Assembly: GCA_002450255.1 (NCBI GenBank)
Contig: DJYW01000156.1
Span: 1 to 23,936, forward strand
Direction: 5' to 3'
Source: Gammaproteobacteria bacterium UBA6968
Lineage (GTDB): Bacteria > Pseudomonadota > Gammaproteobacteria > Pseudomonadales > Azotimanducaceae
DNA length: 23,936 nucleotides
Of the stretch, positions 16,017 to 23,923 are shown one piece after another. Made by a program: the position numbers and the translations under genes. Numbering within the stretch: the stretch's first letter is position 1; every line of letters starts with the position of its first letter. The notes under the pieces are model-generated. The model searched no databases. It saw only the letters and a program-made list of their open reading frames with translations, and was not told the origin of the DNA.

Positions 16017-17225
16017 ATGGATTTTAGCGATACACCTCAAGAAGCAGCATTTAGAGCAGAAGCTGCAGCTTGGCTACAGGACAATGTACCTACCGCTGAG
16101 GAATTGGCCGGCTTGGACGACATTGCCGCAGCAAAACTTTGGCAAAAGCGTAAGTATGATGCCGGTTGGGCCTGCATACGTTGGGACAAGCAATTCGGTG
16201 GCCGCGGCGCGAGCCCGATCGAACAGGTGATTTGGAATCAAGAAGAATCCAAGTATGAATTGCCTGGAAGCGTATTTTTGATAGGTCAGGGCATGTGTGC
16301 GCCCACGCTGATGGCTTGGGGTAAGCCCGAGCACCACGAGCGCTTCCTGCCGAAACTGGCCAGCGGAGAAGACATTTGGTGTCAGCTGTTTTCAGAACCT
16401 GCTGGCGGATCAGACCTTGCTGCACTTCGTACGAAAGCGGAACGTGATGGCGATGACTGGATCATCAACGGCCAAAAAATTTGGACTTCCGGCGCACATT
16501 ATTCTGATTTTGGTGTCTTGGTTGTACGGACTGATCCGAACGTGCCGAAGCACAAAGGACTGTCCTATTTCTTCCTGGATATGAAATCACCGGGCATAGA
16601 AATTAAGCCAATCAAGCAGCTCACCGGTGGTGCTAACTTCAACGAAGTCTATTTCACCGACGTGCGCATTCCAGATAGTCAGCGTCTGGGTGAAGTGGGT
16701 CAAGGCTGGCAGGTGTCACTGACCACGCTGATGAACGAACGTGCGTCAATCGGCGGCGGCGGTGGCGCGGTCAATGTCGACTTCGCTTATAAGCTGGCAA
16801 ATCAGGTCACTATCGACGACAAGCCGGCTATTGAAGACAGTGCGGTTCGTGCCAAGTTGGCGGATTGGTATGTGCAGGAGTCCGGTCTGCGCTTCACGGG
16901 ATATCGGTCTATGACGGCTATCTCTCGAGGCAGCGATCCGGGTCCTGAAAACTCGATTGGTAAATTGGTTGGTGCGCCCAAGTCGCAGGCGATGGCGTCA
17001 TTCTGTATGGATTTGATGGAAATGAGCGGCGCGATTTGGGATGAGAATCTGTCCAAGGAAGCCGGCATCGTACAGATGTCTTACATGGGTTCCCCGGGCG
17101 CACGTATTGCAGGCGGTACGGATGAAATCATGGCTAACATTATCGCTGAGCGAGTGTTGGGCATGCCGCAAGAACCACGCATGGACAAAGGTATTCCATT
17201 CAGCGAAGTGCCAACTGGTAACTGA
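16017..17225 (+). CDS. Acyl-CoA dehydrogenase, catalytic subunit (LCAD/IVD-type Glu)
   Basis: A 402-residue acyl-CoA dehydrogenase. It has the flavin/substrate half of the active site: LFSEPAGGSDLAAL (about 125-137), WIINGQKIWTSGAHYSD, and NEVYFTDVRIP. The base is best assigned to E241 in LMNERAS, the position used by isovaleryl-CoA and long-chain dehydrogenases, because the MCAD position reads IAGGT (G366-G367). It lacks the RxxFGxxIxxxQ motif that binds the ADP part of FAD across the dimer interface: the corresponding segment (about 255-285) is divergent. The preceding gene has exactly that motif. Good ribosome-binding site AAGAAGGA upstream of the ATG. A strong terminator follows 39 bases after the stop. 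Confidence 0.95.
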   Translation: MDFSDTPQEAAFRAEAAAWLQDNVPTAEELAGLDDIAAAKLWQKRKYDAGWACIRWDKQFGGRGASPIEQVIWNQEESKYELPGSVFLIGQGMCAPTLMAWGKPEHHERFLPKLASGEDIWCQLFSEPAGGSDLAALRTKAERDGDDWIINGQKIWTSGAHYSDFGVLVVRTDPNVPKHKGLSYFFLDMKSPGIEIKPIKQLTGGANFNEVYFTDVRIPDSQRLGEVGQGWQVSLTTLMNERASIGGGGGAVNVDFAYKLANQVTIDDKPAIEDSAVRAKLADWYVQESGLRFTGYRSMTAISRGSDPGPENSIGKLVGAPKSQAMASFCMDLMEMSGAIWDENLSKEAGIVQMSYMGSPGARIAGGTDEIMANIIAERVLGMPQEPRMDKGIPFSEVPTGN

Positions 17226-17263
17226 TACCGTTAGCCTTTAGCGAAAGCACGCCGTGCAAAAGT

Positions 17264-17297
17264 AAAAGGGCGTCCCGCGCAGCGGGGCGCCTTTTTT
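17264..17297 (+). terminator. Intrinsic terminator of the acyl-CoA dehydrogenase operon
   Basis: GGCGTCCCGC (17269-17278) pairs with GCGGGGCGCC (17282-17291) over ten bases with one U-G wobble and a three-base GCA loop, followed by six T (17292-17297). The A-run before the stem (17264-17267) gives a short U-tract on the other strand. It might also stop minus-strand transcription arriving from the flavoprotein gene. Confidence 0.93.
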
Positions 17298-17332
17298 ATT
17301 GAGCACACAGCGTCTTGCGAACCCTTGATCGC

Positions 17333-17372
17333 TGGTCTCCTGGTCTCCTGTTCTCTTGTTTTTTTGTTTGCT
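17333..17372. repeat. Decaying 8-base tandem array
   Basis: Five successive 8-base units begin with TG and are pyrimidine-rich on the plus strand: TGGTCTCC, TGGTCTCC, TGTTCTCT, TGTTTTTT, TGTTTGCT. The first two are identical and the rest diverge progressively. It sits between the terminator and the convergent flavoprotein gene, in non-coding DNA. Confidence 0.5.
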
Positions 17373-17435
17373 CTTTGTGCTTTTGGCTTGCGCTTGTGGC
17401 CGCCGAAACCAAGCAGCCAGGTCGAGCAAAAGGGG

Positions 17436-18056
17436 TCAGTACAGTTCGTCTTTGTAATTTGCTTCTAACGCTGCGTCCAACTCTTTAATCTGCGTGTCGT
17501 TTAACGCCAGTTTGCTGCCGATCTGTTTAGCGATTACGCCCTCAATGTCGTTAGCCCAGGTGTCTGACTGCCAAAGCTTGGAACGAATAAATGCTTTGCC
17601 GCAATGGAAGAAGCATTCATCGACAGCGACTTCGGTCGCGAGTAGCGCGGGCTTCCCTTCAGCCGCAAGGCGAGCGAGGATTTCCGGATCGTTGGTAAGG
17701 CTTGCTTTGCCGTTGACCCGCAGCGCTTCACGCACACCGGGCACCATGAATATCAAGCCCACCCGCCCGGTTTCCAAAATATTGCGGAATCCGTATGTTA
17801 ATCGGTTACCTTTTCGCTCAGGTAGCAGCAGCATGTGGGGACTTTTGACTTCCACGAATCCAGGTGCATCGCCTTTGGGTGACACGTCCACATTGCCTTG
17901 TGCGTCGTAGGTAGCCACGAAACATAGCGGTGCCCGGCCGATAAACTCACTCGCATGGTGGTCAACGTGATCAAAGACTTTCGTTTCAATGGAAGGTTTG
18001 GGCGCAACAATCACTTTGCGCAGGGCCTCAATAGATGTGATTCGGTAGTCGGTCAT
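17436..18056 (-). CDS. PPOX-class FMN flavoprotein (MSMEG_1061-like)
   Basis: A 206-residue split-barrel protein of the pyridoxamine-5'-phosphate-oxidase-like superfamily. The barrel core shows APLCFVATYDAQGNVDVSPKGDAPGFV, LLLPERKGNRL, NILETGRVGLIFMVPGVREALRVNG and CFFHCGKAFIRSKLW. The pattern matches the MSMEG_1061/DR2398-type flavoproteins as I remember them. It is not the vitamin-B6 enzyme PdxH itself; the substrate is unknown, and FMN or F420 could be the cofactor. ATG 18056 has GGAG eight bases upstream. It lies 212 bases downstream of arsC and probably has its own promoter in that interval, which otherwise shows only a small 6-bp inverted repeat around the arsC stop. Confidence 0.9.
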   Translation of the reverse strand: MTDYRITSIEALRKVIVAPKPSIETKVFDHVDHHASEFIGRAPLCFVATYDAQGNVDVSPKGDAPGFVEVKSPHMLLLPERKGNRLTYGFRNILETGRVGLIFMVPGVREALRVNGKASLTNDPEILARLAAEGKPALLATEVAVDECFFHCGKAFIRSKLWQSDTWANDIEGVIAKQIGSKLALNDTQIKELDAALEANYKDELY

Positions 18057-18268
18057 GGCTTGGCTCCGGAGGTAGCAGGATATTCTGTCCAGTGTTGCAA
18101 CTGCTCTACACGTTATCTGATCGCTCTTTTATTGCCAGAGGCACTGCCTGCCTGATCATCGGAGAGCGACCAGCGATACTCGCTAGAAGCTTTGAAAGCT
18201 GCACTTCCAAATCTCCAGCTACAATTTTAGTCTCTTCGATTTAGGCCAATTTTCGCTTTTCCGGTAAG

Positions 18269-18724
18269 CTACCTACCGGCACTATCCGACGGATTGCCAT
18301 CCATTAATCCGCCAATCAGGTTCACCAGTCGATCGAAAATGTCAGCGAAGGTCGCGTCTCCGGATGCGGGATCCGGCAGACCCCAATGGATTTTTTTTGC
18401 TGATCCGGGAAAGACAGGGCAGGATTCTGCTGCCGCTGAGTCGCACAAGGTAATGACCCATTCGAATTCCGGCGCGTTCGGTCTGCTGAACTCGTCCCAA
18501 GACTTGCTTGCCAGCCCGTCTGTAGATAAATCGCGGGCGATCAGCTCGTTTAGTGCTTGCGGGTTGACCCGGCCGGTAGGGTCGCTGCCGGCGCTGTAGG
18601 CCGTGACATCAATCGATCCTGGCGCCACCGGCAAGAGGGGCCATTGATTGGTAATGGCCTCGGCCAGGATACTGCGAGCTGAGTTGCCAGTACATAAATA
18701 CAAAATGTTAAGGTCAGGTTTCAT
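18269..18724 (-). CDS. arsC: Arsenate reductase, thioredoxin-coupled low-MW phosphatase type
   Basis: A 151-residue protein with the low-molecular-weight tyrosine-phosphatase fold. The phosphate loop is C11-TGNSARS18 (CX5R). Two further cysteines, C94 and C102 in LCDSAAAESCPVFPG, match the relay cysteines of thioredoxin-dependent arsenate reductases, and HWGLPDPA is characteristic. It would reduce arsenate to arsenite in the cytosol. No arsenite exporter or ArsR is visible. The frame is open to 18859, but the family N-terminus starts at ATG 18724 with AAGGAG upstream. That start overlaps the end of the MOSC gene by 11 bases, implying translational coupling. Confidence 0.92.
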   Translation of the reverse strand: MKPDLNILYLCTGNSARSILAEAITNQWPLLPVAPGSIDVTAYSAGSDPTGRVNPQALNELIARDLSTDGLASKSWDEFSRPNAPEFEWVITLCDSAAAESCPVFPGSAKKIHWGLPDPASGDATFADIFDRLVNLIGGLMDGNPSDSAGR

Positions 18725-19451
18725 TGATCCAATCTCCTTGATCGCCAACCTCAATATCGCCCACTTTTGTGACCTTTGCGTAAACTCCAAGGCAACTCTC
18801 GTGCTCTGCTTGCAGCACCGCAAGAATATTCTTGTCCTCAGGTAGGTCGCTGAAGCCATGGGTGGTCATGCGGCAGCGCGGGCAAGCACTTGTTATTGTC
18901 AAAGTCGCTGTGCCAACTTGTAACTGCTTGCCTGGCCAGTCTCTTTCTGGAACGTCGGTTTCCATACTGCTGCAGTCCAACAGAATATTTGGGCGGAATC
19001 GTCTGATGTCGAAATTGCTGGCGGGAGCTTGCCGGCTTAGGGCTGCCAAGCTGTTCGTTGTCATGATGAGCAGCGGCATATCATCAAAAAAAGCGGCTGC
19101 CGTTTGTCCCCCCATATCAAGAGACTGTGGGGCGTAGCATAGTTTCACTTTGTGCTTGAGTAGTTCGGACAGGGTTGCGTCGACATCGGTCGAAGCGCTG
19201 CTAATTTGGATGCCATCCGGGGAGGTTAGAGTAACCATTGGTCGGGCCGGCAAGGTCGAGTTGTCTTCTTGTGCCGTCCAGGCCATTAATTCGGGAAGAC
19301 GCTTGCCCAGATAAAAATCGTCCGCCTCGACGTCTTTTAAGGCCCAGCGCCGGTCACCGGTCACACCAGCTACCGCAACGCTGGTTCGCGTTACGCCGCA
19401 TCCCAACATAGTTTTTACGGGGTATCGATACAGGGCTGCGACCGAGATCAT
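18714..19451 (-). CDS. MOSC-domain molybdenum cofactor protein (mARC/YcbX-like)
   Basis: A 245-residue protein with an N-terminal MOSC_N beta-barrel domain (SVAALYRYPVKTMLG, GDRRWALKD) and a C-terminal MOSC domain (RRFRPNILLDC, TSACPRCRMTTHG, LGVYAKV). The CPRC cysteines (C190, C193) include the expected molybdenum ligand. Related mARC and YcbX proteins reduce N-hydroxylated compounds. YcbX's C-terminal ferredoxin domain is absent, so an outside electron donor would be needed. AGGAG precedes the ATG. It overlaps arsC by 11 bases. Confidence 0.92.
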   Translation of the reverse strand: MISVAALYRYPVKTMLGCGVTRTSVAVAGVTGDRRWALKDVEADDFYLGKRLPELMAWTAQEDNSTLPARPMVTLTSPDGIQISSASTDVDATLSELLKHKVKLCYAPQSLDMGGQTAAAFFDDMPLLIMTTNSLAALSRQAPASNFDIRRFRPNILLDCSSMETDVPERDWPGKQLQVGTATLTITSACPRCRMTTHGFSDLPEDKNILAVLQAEHESCLGVYAKVTKVGDIEVGDQGDWINET

Positions 19452-19508
19452 GGCGCTCTCCTATTGATTGTTCTGCCGCTAGCCTTCCCAGTTTGGTATC
19501 GGATCAGT

Positions 19509-19802
19509 TCAGTGATGCGTGATATGACTGCCGTCGAGTTCCGCCATTAAGTGTTGGCTTTTGTTCATTAAGCGTTCGAGGAGTGCAGTGGAATCTGCGG
19601 ATAAACGAAATCCGAGGACGACACTGGAGCAGAGGTTGATCAATGGCGACGCCAAATCTTGAGTGGTGTCAGCCCTATACAGCAGTTTGCGTATTCGATT
19701 GAAATGGGCGCGTGGCGTCGCACGTCCCTCCGCGCCTAATTGGTAAATTAGTTGATCCAATAGCGGGGCTATTTCGTTTCTGACGACAGCAGCTTTATGC
19801 AT
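19509..19802 (-). CDS. Small orphan helical protein
   Basis: A 97-residue protein that I do not recognise. It looks entirely helical and soluble: VVRNEIAPLLDQLIYQLG, HFNRIRKLLYR, LINLCSSVVLGFRLSADS and LLERLMNKSQHLMAEL, ending in HITHH. GGAG six bases before ATG 19802 supports translation. A TTG four codons earlier is in frame but less likely. It lies 57 bases before the MOSC gene and 64 bases after the HAD gene, on the same strand. No function is proposed. Confidence 0.65.
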   Translation of the reverse strand: MHKAAVVRNEIAPLLDQLIYQLGAEGRATPRAHFNRIRKLLYRADTTQDLASPLINLCSSVVLGFRLSADSTALLERLMNKSQHLMAELDGSHITHH

Positions 19803-19866
19803 GAGGTACTCCAATCGGACGGCCGTTGGAGATTCTGCCCTAGCTTGGCTGTTACCACAAATTTGT

Positions 19867-20532
19867 TCAGTAGATTAATTCCAGCGACGATTCGATGACC
19901 CAATCCGCTCCTGCAGCCACTAATTCCTCAGCGTTATTACTACCGGTTAAAACGCCGATGCATCGCATACCTAGCGCTTTGCCGGTCTGCATATCCAGGC
20001 GACCGTCACCGACGATCGCTGCGGTGTCGGGCTGGCGCTGAAGACTATCTAGGTTAATGCTCAGGTGGCGCGGATCCGGCTTAAGGTATGGTGTGTCGTC
20101 GCGGGCGTGGATGGCATCGATGTAGGTATCGATTTCCGGAAAAACCTGGCGCACGGCAGCGTTGCAGTTCCGCGTTACCACACCCAGCGCGAAACCAGTA
20201 TCGCGTAACGCCGACAACATGTTTGGGATGCCCGGGAAAACTTGAGTTGTTGCCGCCTCAGCTAACTCAATATCGATAATCCGCTGGTGTGCGGCCTCGG
20301 CAAACAATTGCGCTTGATTGCCGTCGATATTCTGACTCAGCCAAGCGGACCCAGCCTCTATGATTTCGACGATATATAGATCCTCGAATACTGCTTCCGG
20401 TACGCCTGCAGCGCTGCTCATGGCTGCGATTTGACGGCGCATATCAGCTAGATCTAGGTTGGGCGCCAGCGTGCCGTCGAAGTCGAATAACAGCGTATCT
20501 AGACCGTTAAGATAAGGGGTTAGGTTGGGCAT
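19867..20532 (-). CDS. HAD-family phosphatase (phosphoglycolate phosphatase-like)
   Basis: A 221-residue haloacid-dehalogenase hydrolase with all four motifs: FDFDGT (nucleophile D17, acid D19), VVTRN (T120), LKPDPRHL (K151) and VGDGRLDM (D176, D180). The helical cap between motifs I and II (about residues 25-95) is of the C1 type, suggesting small-molecule phosphate esters such as phosphoglycolate or sugar phosphates. The ATG at 20532 overlaps the TAA of the upstream membrane-protein gene by one base (TAATG), so translation is coupled. Confidence 0.93.
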   Translation of the reverse strand: MPNLTPYLNGLDTLLFDFDGTLAPNLDLADMRRQIAAMSSAAGVPEAVFEDLYIVEIIEAGSAWLSQNIDGNQAQLFAEAAHQRIIDIELAEAATTQVFPGIPNMLSALRDTGFALGVVTRNCNAAVRQVFPEIDTYIDAIHARDDTPYLKPDPRHLSINLDSLQRQPDTAAIVGDGRLDMQTGKALGMRCIGVLTGSNNAEELVAAGADWVIESSLELIY

Positions 20533-20909
20533 TAATTGGTCTCGTCAGGGTTTGCAGACTCATCCGAGCGGGCACGGCGCGCGGTCCAGCGTGCCTCACG
20601 CGTGGCCTCGATCCGGTCGCGAAAGCGCGTAATAAATGTCCAGGCGACAAATCCGAGACATAGCGCCGCCACCGCCGGGTAGGCGTAGGCTTCTATCCAG
20701 AACGCCGAGCCTAAACGCGCATGGAGGAGCGCCAAGGTGCCGGTCGCGATCGCGACAGCCATCAGCGACTGGGTCATGGCATACGCACCAAGGCTTAGAC
20801 ATAAAGGCAAGACCAATTGATGCAGCCAGTTCATCTGGTTGAGATCCAGGATGAATAGCACGGCAAGAATAATCACCACACCCAGCAAGGTGCGTCGCGT
20901 GGGTTGCAT
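20532..20909 (-). CDS. Small multi-pass membrane protein
   Basis: A 125-residue protein not assigned to a family. There are about four hydrophobic helices: LLGVVIILAVLFILDL, WLHQLVLPLCLSLGAYAM, SLMAVAIATGTLALLHA and YPAVAALCLGFVAWTFI. The charged C-terminal tail (RDRIEATREARWTARRARSD) should be cytoplasmic. AAGGAG overlaps the SDR stop 13 bases upstream, and its own stop overlaps the HAD start, so SDR, this gene and HAD form a tight operon. The function is unknown. Confidence 0.82.
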   Translation of the reverse strand: MQPTRRTLLGVVIILAVLFILDLNQMNWLHQLVLPLCLSLGAYAMTQSLMAVAIATGTLALLHARLGSAFWIEAYAYPAVAALCLGFVAWTFITRFRDRIEATREARWTARRARSDESANPDETN

Positions 20910-20922
20910 GACTTAAAGCTCC

Positions 20923-21699
20923 TTAGTCGACGATGCCGAGTTGGCCGCCGTCAATGCGTATATTTTGGCCATGCACCGCGTCGGCCAACGGGCTGCATAA
21001 ATAGGCCACTAAGTTGGCAACTTCTTCGCGGCGAGTGATGCGGCCGATGGGAATGTCTTTCGCCACATGTGGCTCGACTTCTTCCCAGGTCTCGCCCCAG
21101 CCCTCGCGCATTCCTTTTTCCATATAAGCGGCTTGCACTTCGGGCGTTAGAATCATTGCCGGTGAAACGATGTTAACGCCGATGCCGCTGCCTGCGACCT
21201 CTTTGGCTAGGCCGATGGTCATATTTGCTAGCGCCCCTTTGGCAGCGTAGTAGGCGGGCATGCGGTTGTTCGGACGAGTCGATCCGACGGTGCCGATATT
21301 GATGATCCGTCCCCAGCCGTTTTCGCGCATGGGACCGAGCGCTCGGCTGATGAGTTGTTGTGCCGACAGCACATTTTTCGCAAATGAAGCTAGCCAATCT
21401 TCTGTCTGGCTAGTCTGCCATGAGCCAGCATCGGCACCGCCGTAGTTGTTGATTAGAATATCGATTGAATACGCTGCGCATTGTTCCCATAACGTGTCGC
21501 AGCCCAGTGTTGTTGCGATGTCGCCGCTAACTGGGACACCTCCACCGATTGACGCAGTGGCTTGCTGCGCTTGTTCCAGATTTAAGCCGTGCACCAAAAC
21601 CTGGGCTCCCTCTTGCAGCATTATTTGTGCAATGATTAGGCCGGTGCCGCGATAGCTGCCAGTAATCAAAGCAGTTTTTCCGGTGAGATTTAGATCCAT
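20923..21699 (-). CDS. SDR-family NAD(P)-dependent oxidoreductase
   Basis: A 258-residue short-chain dehydrogenase/reductase. The cofactor loop TGSYRGTG is at 13-20, the NNYGG segment at 84-88 and the YxxxK motif at Y150/K154. The residue at the usual catalytic Ser position (13 before Tyr) is T137, with S140 three residues later. Thr can replace Ser in some members, but it is worth noting. The C-terminal GQNIRIDGGQLG is classical. The start was moved to ATG 21699 because AAGGAG lies directly upstream and the Rossmann strand begins a few residues later; the frame itself is open to 21747. It is the first gene of the SDR-membrane-HAD operon. Confidence 0.93.
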   Translation of the reverse strand: MDLNLTGKTALITGSYRGTGLIIAQIMLQEGAQVLVHGLNLEQAQQATASIGGGVPVSGDIATTLGCDTLWEQCAAYSIDILINNYGGADAGSWQTSQTEDWLASFAKNVLSAQQLISRALGPMRENGWGRIINIGTVGSTRPNNRMPAYYAAKGALANMTIGLAKEVAGSGIGVNIVSPAMILTPEVQAAYMEKGMREGWGETWEEVEPHVAKDIPIGRITRREEVANLVAYLCSPLADAVHGQNIRIDGGQLGIVD

Positions 21700-21799
21700 G
21701 GGCGCTCCTTGTTTGCGGCATGCGTGTGATCGAACAGCGACATGCAAAGCGTACGAAGTGTAGCGAGACTGGCGCGAAATTTAGGTTAATTCATTCCCC

Positions 21800-22561
21800 A
21801 TGGACAGCAGCGAATTGTTCTTCTTTTTGGCCGCCGTTTTTCTTGGCAGCTATATTCAGGCAGTCACCGGTTTTGCGATGGGAATGATCATCGTGGCCAT
21901 TGTCGGCGGCGCTCGACTGCTCGATATTCCAACTCTCGCCGCGACGATTAGTCTGCTTACTATCCTTAACGTGATTCTCGCTATCTGGGGCAATCTCCAG
22001 CATGTCCATCGAAAGATGTTTCTATACCTCGTTTTGGGTCAAATTCCCGGCGTTTATCTGGGTTTTTACTTAATGGCTTGGTTGGATACTTATTATTTAG
22101 CATTGCTAGAGCTGGCGCTGGGTTTGTTCGTCACTTTGGGTAGTGTGGCGATGGTGGTGCAGCCTCAGCCAATCGCCAAAATGAGTGGTCCGACTTCCAC
22201 TTGGATTGCGGGCTTTAGTGGCGGCATAGTGGGTGGTTTGTTTTCCGCTAGCGGTCCGGTCTTGGGCTGGTTCGCTTATCGTCAGCCTGCCACGATGCAG
22301 GTGATTAAGGCGACCTTATTGGCTTGCTTTGTAATGACAACAGCGACCAGAACGGTATTCGTCGGTTGGACGGGTGGTTTAACCACGACAGTGTTCACCT
22401 ATGTCGCATGGGGCATACCGGTGGTTTTGCTGGGGGCCTTTATGGGGCGAGTACTGCCGCCGCGCTTAGCAGAACAGCAAATGAAACGGGCAATTTTTTC
22501 GTTGCTGCTGTTGCTGGGACTGTGGATTTGCGGGCTAGCCATACATTCGCTCTGGGCTTGA
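21800..22561 (+). CDS. TSUP-family permease (TauE/SafE-type)
   Basis: A 253-residue integral membrane protein, about eight helices. FFFLAAVFLGSYIQAVTGFAMG and GGIVGGLFSASGPVLGWFAYR are the two TSUP half-repeats with their conserved Gly/Pro loops. The family exports or imports sulfite, sulfoacetate and other organic anions, so the substrate is undecided. ATG 21800 has a weak ribosome-binding site. It is divergent from the SDR gene across a 100-base promoter interval. Confidence 0.92.
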   Translation: MDSSELFFFLAAVFLGSYIQAVTGFAMGMIIVAIVGGARLLDIPTLAATISLLTILNVILAIWGNLQHVHRKMFLYLVLGQIPGVYLGFYLMAWLDTYYLALLELALGLFVTLGSVAMVVQPQPIAKMSGPTSTWIAGFSGGIVGGLFSASGPVLGWFAYRQPATMQVIKATLLACFVMTTATRTVFVGWTGGLTTTVFTYVAWGIPVVLLGAFMGRVLPPRLAEQQMKRAIFSLLLLLGLWICGLAIHSLWA

Positions 22562-22741
22562 CTGGCTTAATGGCAGCCTTCGTAAAGCGGCCGCATAATG
22601 GGTAATCGTGTTATTTTGGCGAGCCGCCCCACAAAGTGGGTGGATGCAAAAGAAGATAGAGATTGCTAGAAACCGGTGCAGCGGAACAAGGCAGCAGAAG
22701 CTGAAGTCGGCTTGGTGCTGCAAATATGTTTAGGAAGCCTT

Positions 22742-23923
22742 TTGTCAGACGAGTTTGCGAACATACGACCCTACACAGATGCTGAGCTGCCCGGCGTTAT
22801 ACAGCGTCTGCTCGATGATCCAGTACTCGTTGCAGCTGCTGCTAATCTTTTGTGGCCGTCCTATTTTGCGAATAGATGGCTAACGCGACGCATTCTGCAG
22901 TGGATGTTGCGATGGCGCTGCCGCAACTTACGGTCGGTGGCCGACCTGCAACATCTATTATCTGATTACATTAACGCCTTGGTAGAACGATCAAGCGACG
23001 GTCTGTCATGCAGCGGTTTGGACGATTTACCCAATGATCGTCCCTATCTTTTTGTTTCGAATCATCGCGATATTGTCTTGGATTCCAGCTTGCTGAACTA
23101 TTTGCTCTACCACCAAGGGCATGACACCGCACGCATGGCGGTAGGGGATAATTTGTTAGAGCATCCGCTGGTTGCTGATTTCATGCGGTTAAATAAGAGT
23201 TTCATCGTTAATCGCAGTGCAGCCTCAACGCGCGCTCAATACCGGGCCTTGCTTGAGGTAAGCCGTTACGTGCGAGCCTCATTGCAAGAGGGCGTGTCAG
23301 TCTGGATCGCGCAGCGCCAAGGTCGTTCAAAAGATGGGTTTGATCGCACCGAGCCTGCGGTTTTAAAGATGCTGATGCTGGCGTACCGTGGTGATCACCG
23401 CGAGGTCGCCGCGTTTCTGGAAGAGGTAGCACTCATTCCAGTAGCAGTCTCTTACGAAACAGACCCGTGCGCCGTCCATAAAGCCAGCGAATTGGCGGCT
23501 CGGGCTGAAACCGGCGCTTACGAGAAAGCTGAGCAGGAGGACGTTAACAGTATTATTGACGGACTCATGGGCGCTAAGGGTCAGGTGCATTTTCACTTTG
23601 GTCAGCCGACCACCCTCTCGGACCTGAGCGAGGCCACTGCAGAGTGCATGGCTAGTCATCTCGATTCGCAAATCGTAGCCGGCTTAAAGTTGTTCCCAAC
23701 CCATTATTGGGCCGCGGCTCAACTCGGTATCAGTACTGACCAACCGCCGGTCGCACCAGGCGATTTTTCGCAACAATCTAATTCGACCGAAGATTTAAAT
23801 TCATCGAGCAGCGTCCAGCGCCTGCAAAGGACGCTGGCGAATTGCCCAGCCGACGCGGTCCCCTATGTTTTGCAGCAATACGCGAACCCGATTGTGAATA
23901 AACAAGAGTTAGGTTTGCTCTAA
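22742..23923 (+). CDS. PlsC-like lysophospholipid/glycerol-3-phosphate acyltransferase
   Basis: An acyltransferase of the PlsC/LPLAT superfamily that transfers a fatty acyl group to a glycerolipid acceptor at the inner membrane. Motif I is SNHRDIVLD (His then Asp, spaced HX5D here), motif II-like IGDNLL equivalent is VGDNLLEHP, then FMRLNKSFIVNR, and motif III is VWIAQRQGRSKDG, with IPVAVSYE near the end of the fold. The C-terminal 60 residues are Ser/Asn-rich and look disordered. The start is uncertain: GTG 22676 gives 415 residues, but TTG 22742 has AGGA just upstream and gives MSDEFANIRPY, which fits the family N-terminus and gives 393 residues. I prefer the latter. Confidence 0.88.
   Translation: MSDEFANIRPYTDAELPGVIQRLLDDPVLVAAAANLLWPSYFANRWLTRRILQWMLRWRCRNLRSVADLQHLLSDYINALVERSSDGLSCSGLDDLPNDRPYLFVSNHRDIVLDSSLLNYLLYHQGHDTARMAVGDNLLEHPLVADFMRLNKSFIVNRSAASTRAQYRALLEVSRYVRASLQEGVSVWIAQRQGRSKDGFDRTEPAVLKMLMLAYRGDHREVAAFLEEVALIPVAVSYETDPCAVHKASELAARAETGAYEKAEQEDVNSIIDGLMGAKGQVHFHFGQPTTLSDLSEATAECMASHLDSQIVAGLKLFPTHYWAAAQLGISTDQPPVAPGDFSQQSNSTEDLNSSSSVQRLQRTLANCPADAVPYVLQQYANPIVNKQELGLL

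Noticed and set aside
17238..17429. A 63-codon minus-strand open frame across the terminator and the octamer array
   Set aside because: It reads through the terminator stem and the low-complexity array, is Lys/Gln/Arg-biased and has no ribosome-binding site.
18261..18279. CCGGTA...TACCGG hairpin around the arsC stop codon
   Set aside because: It is only 6 bp and is followed by an A-rich stretch rather than a T-run on the transcribed strand, so it is not called a terminator.
22628..22640. CCCAC-AAA-GTGGG hairpin between the permease and acyltransferase genes
   Set aside because: The stem is five base pairs with no T-run; too weak to call.
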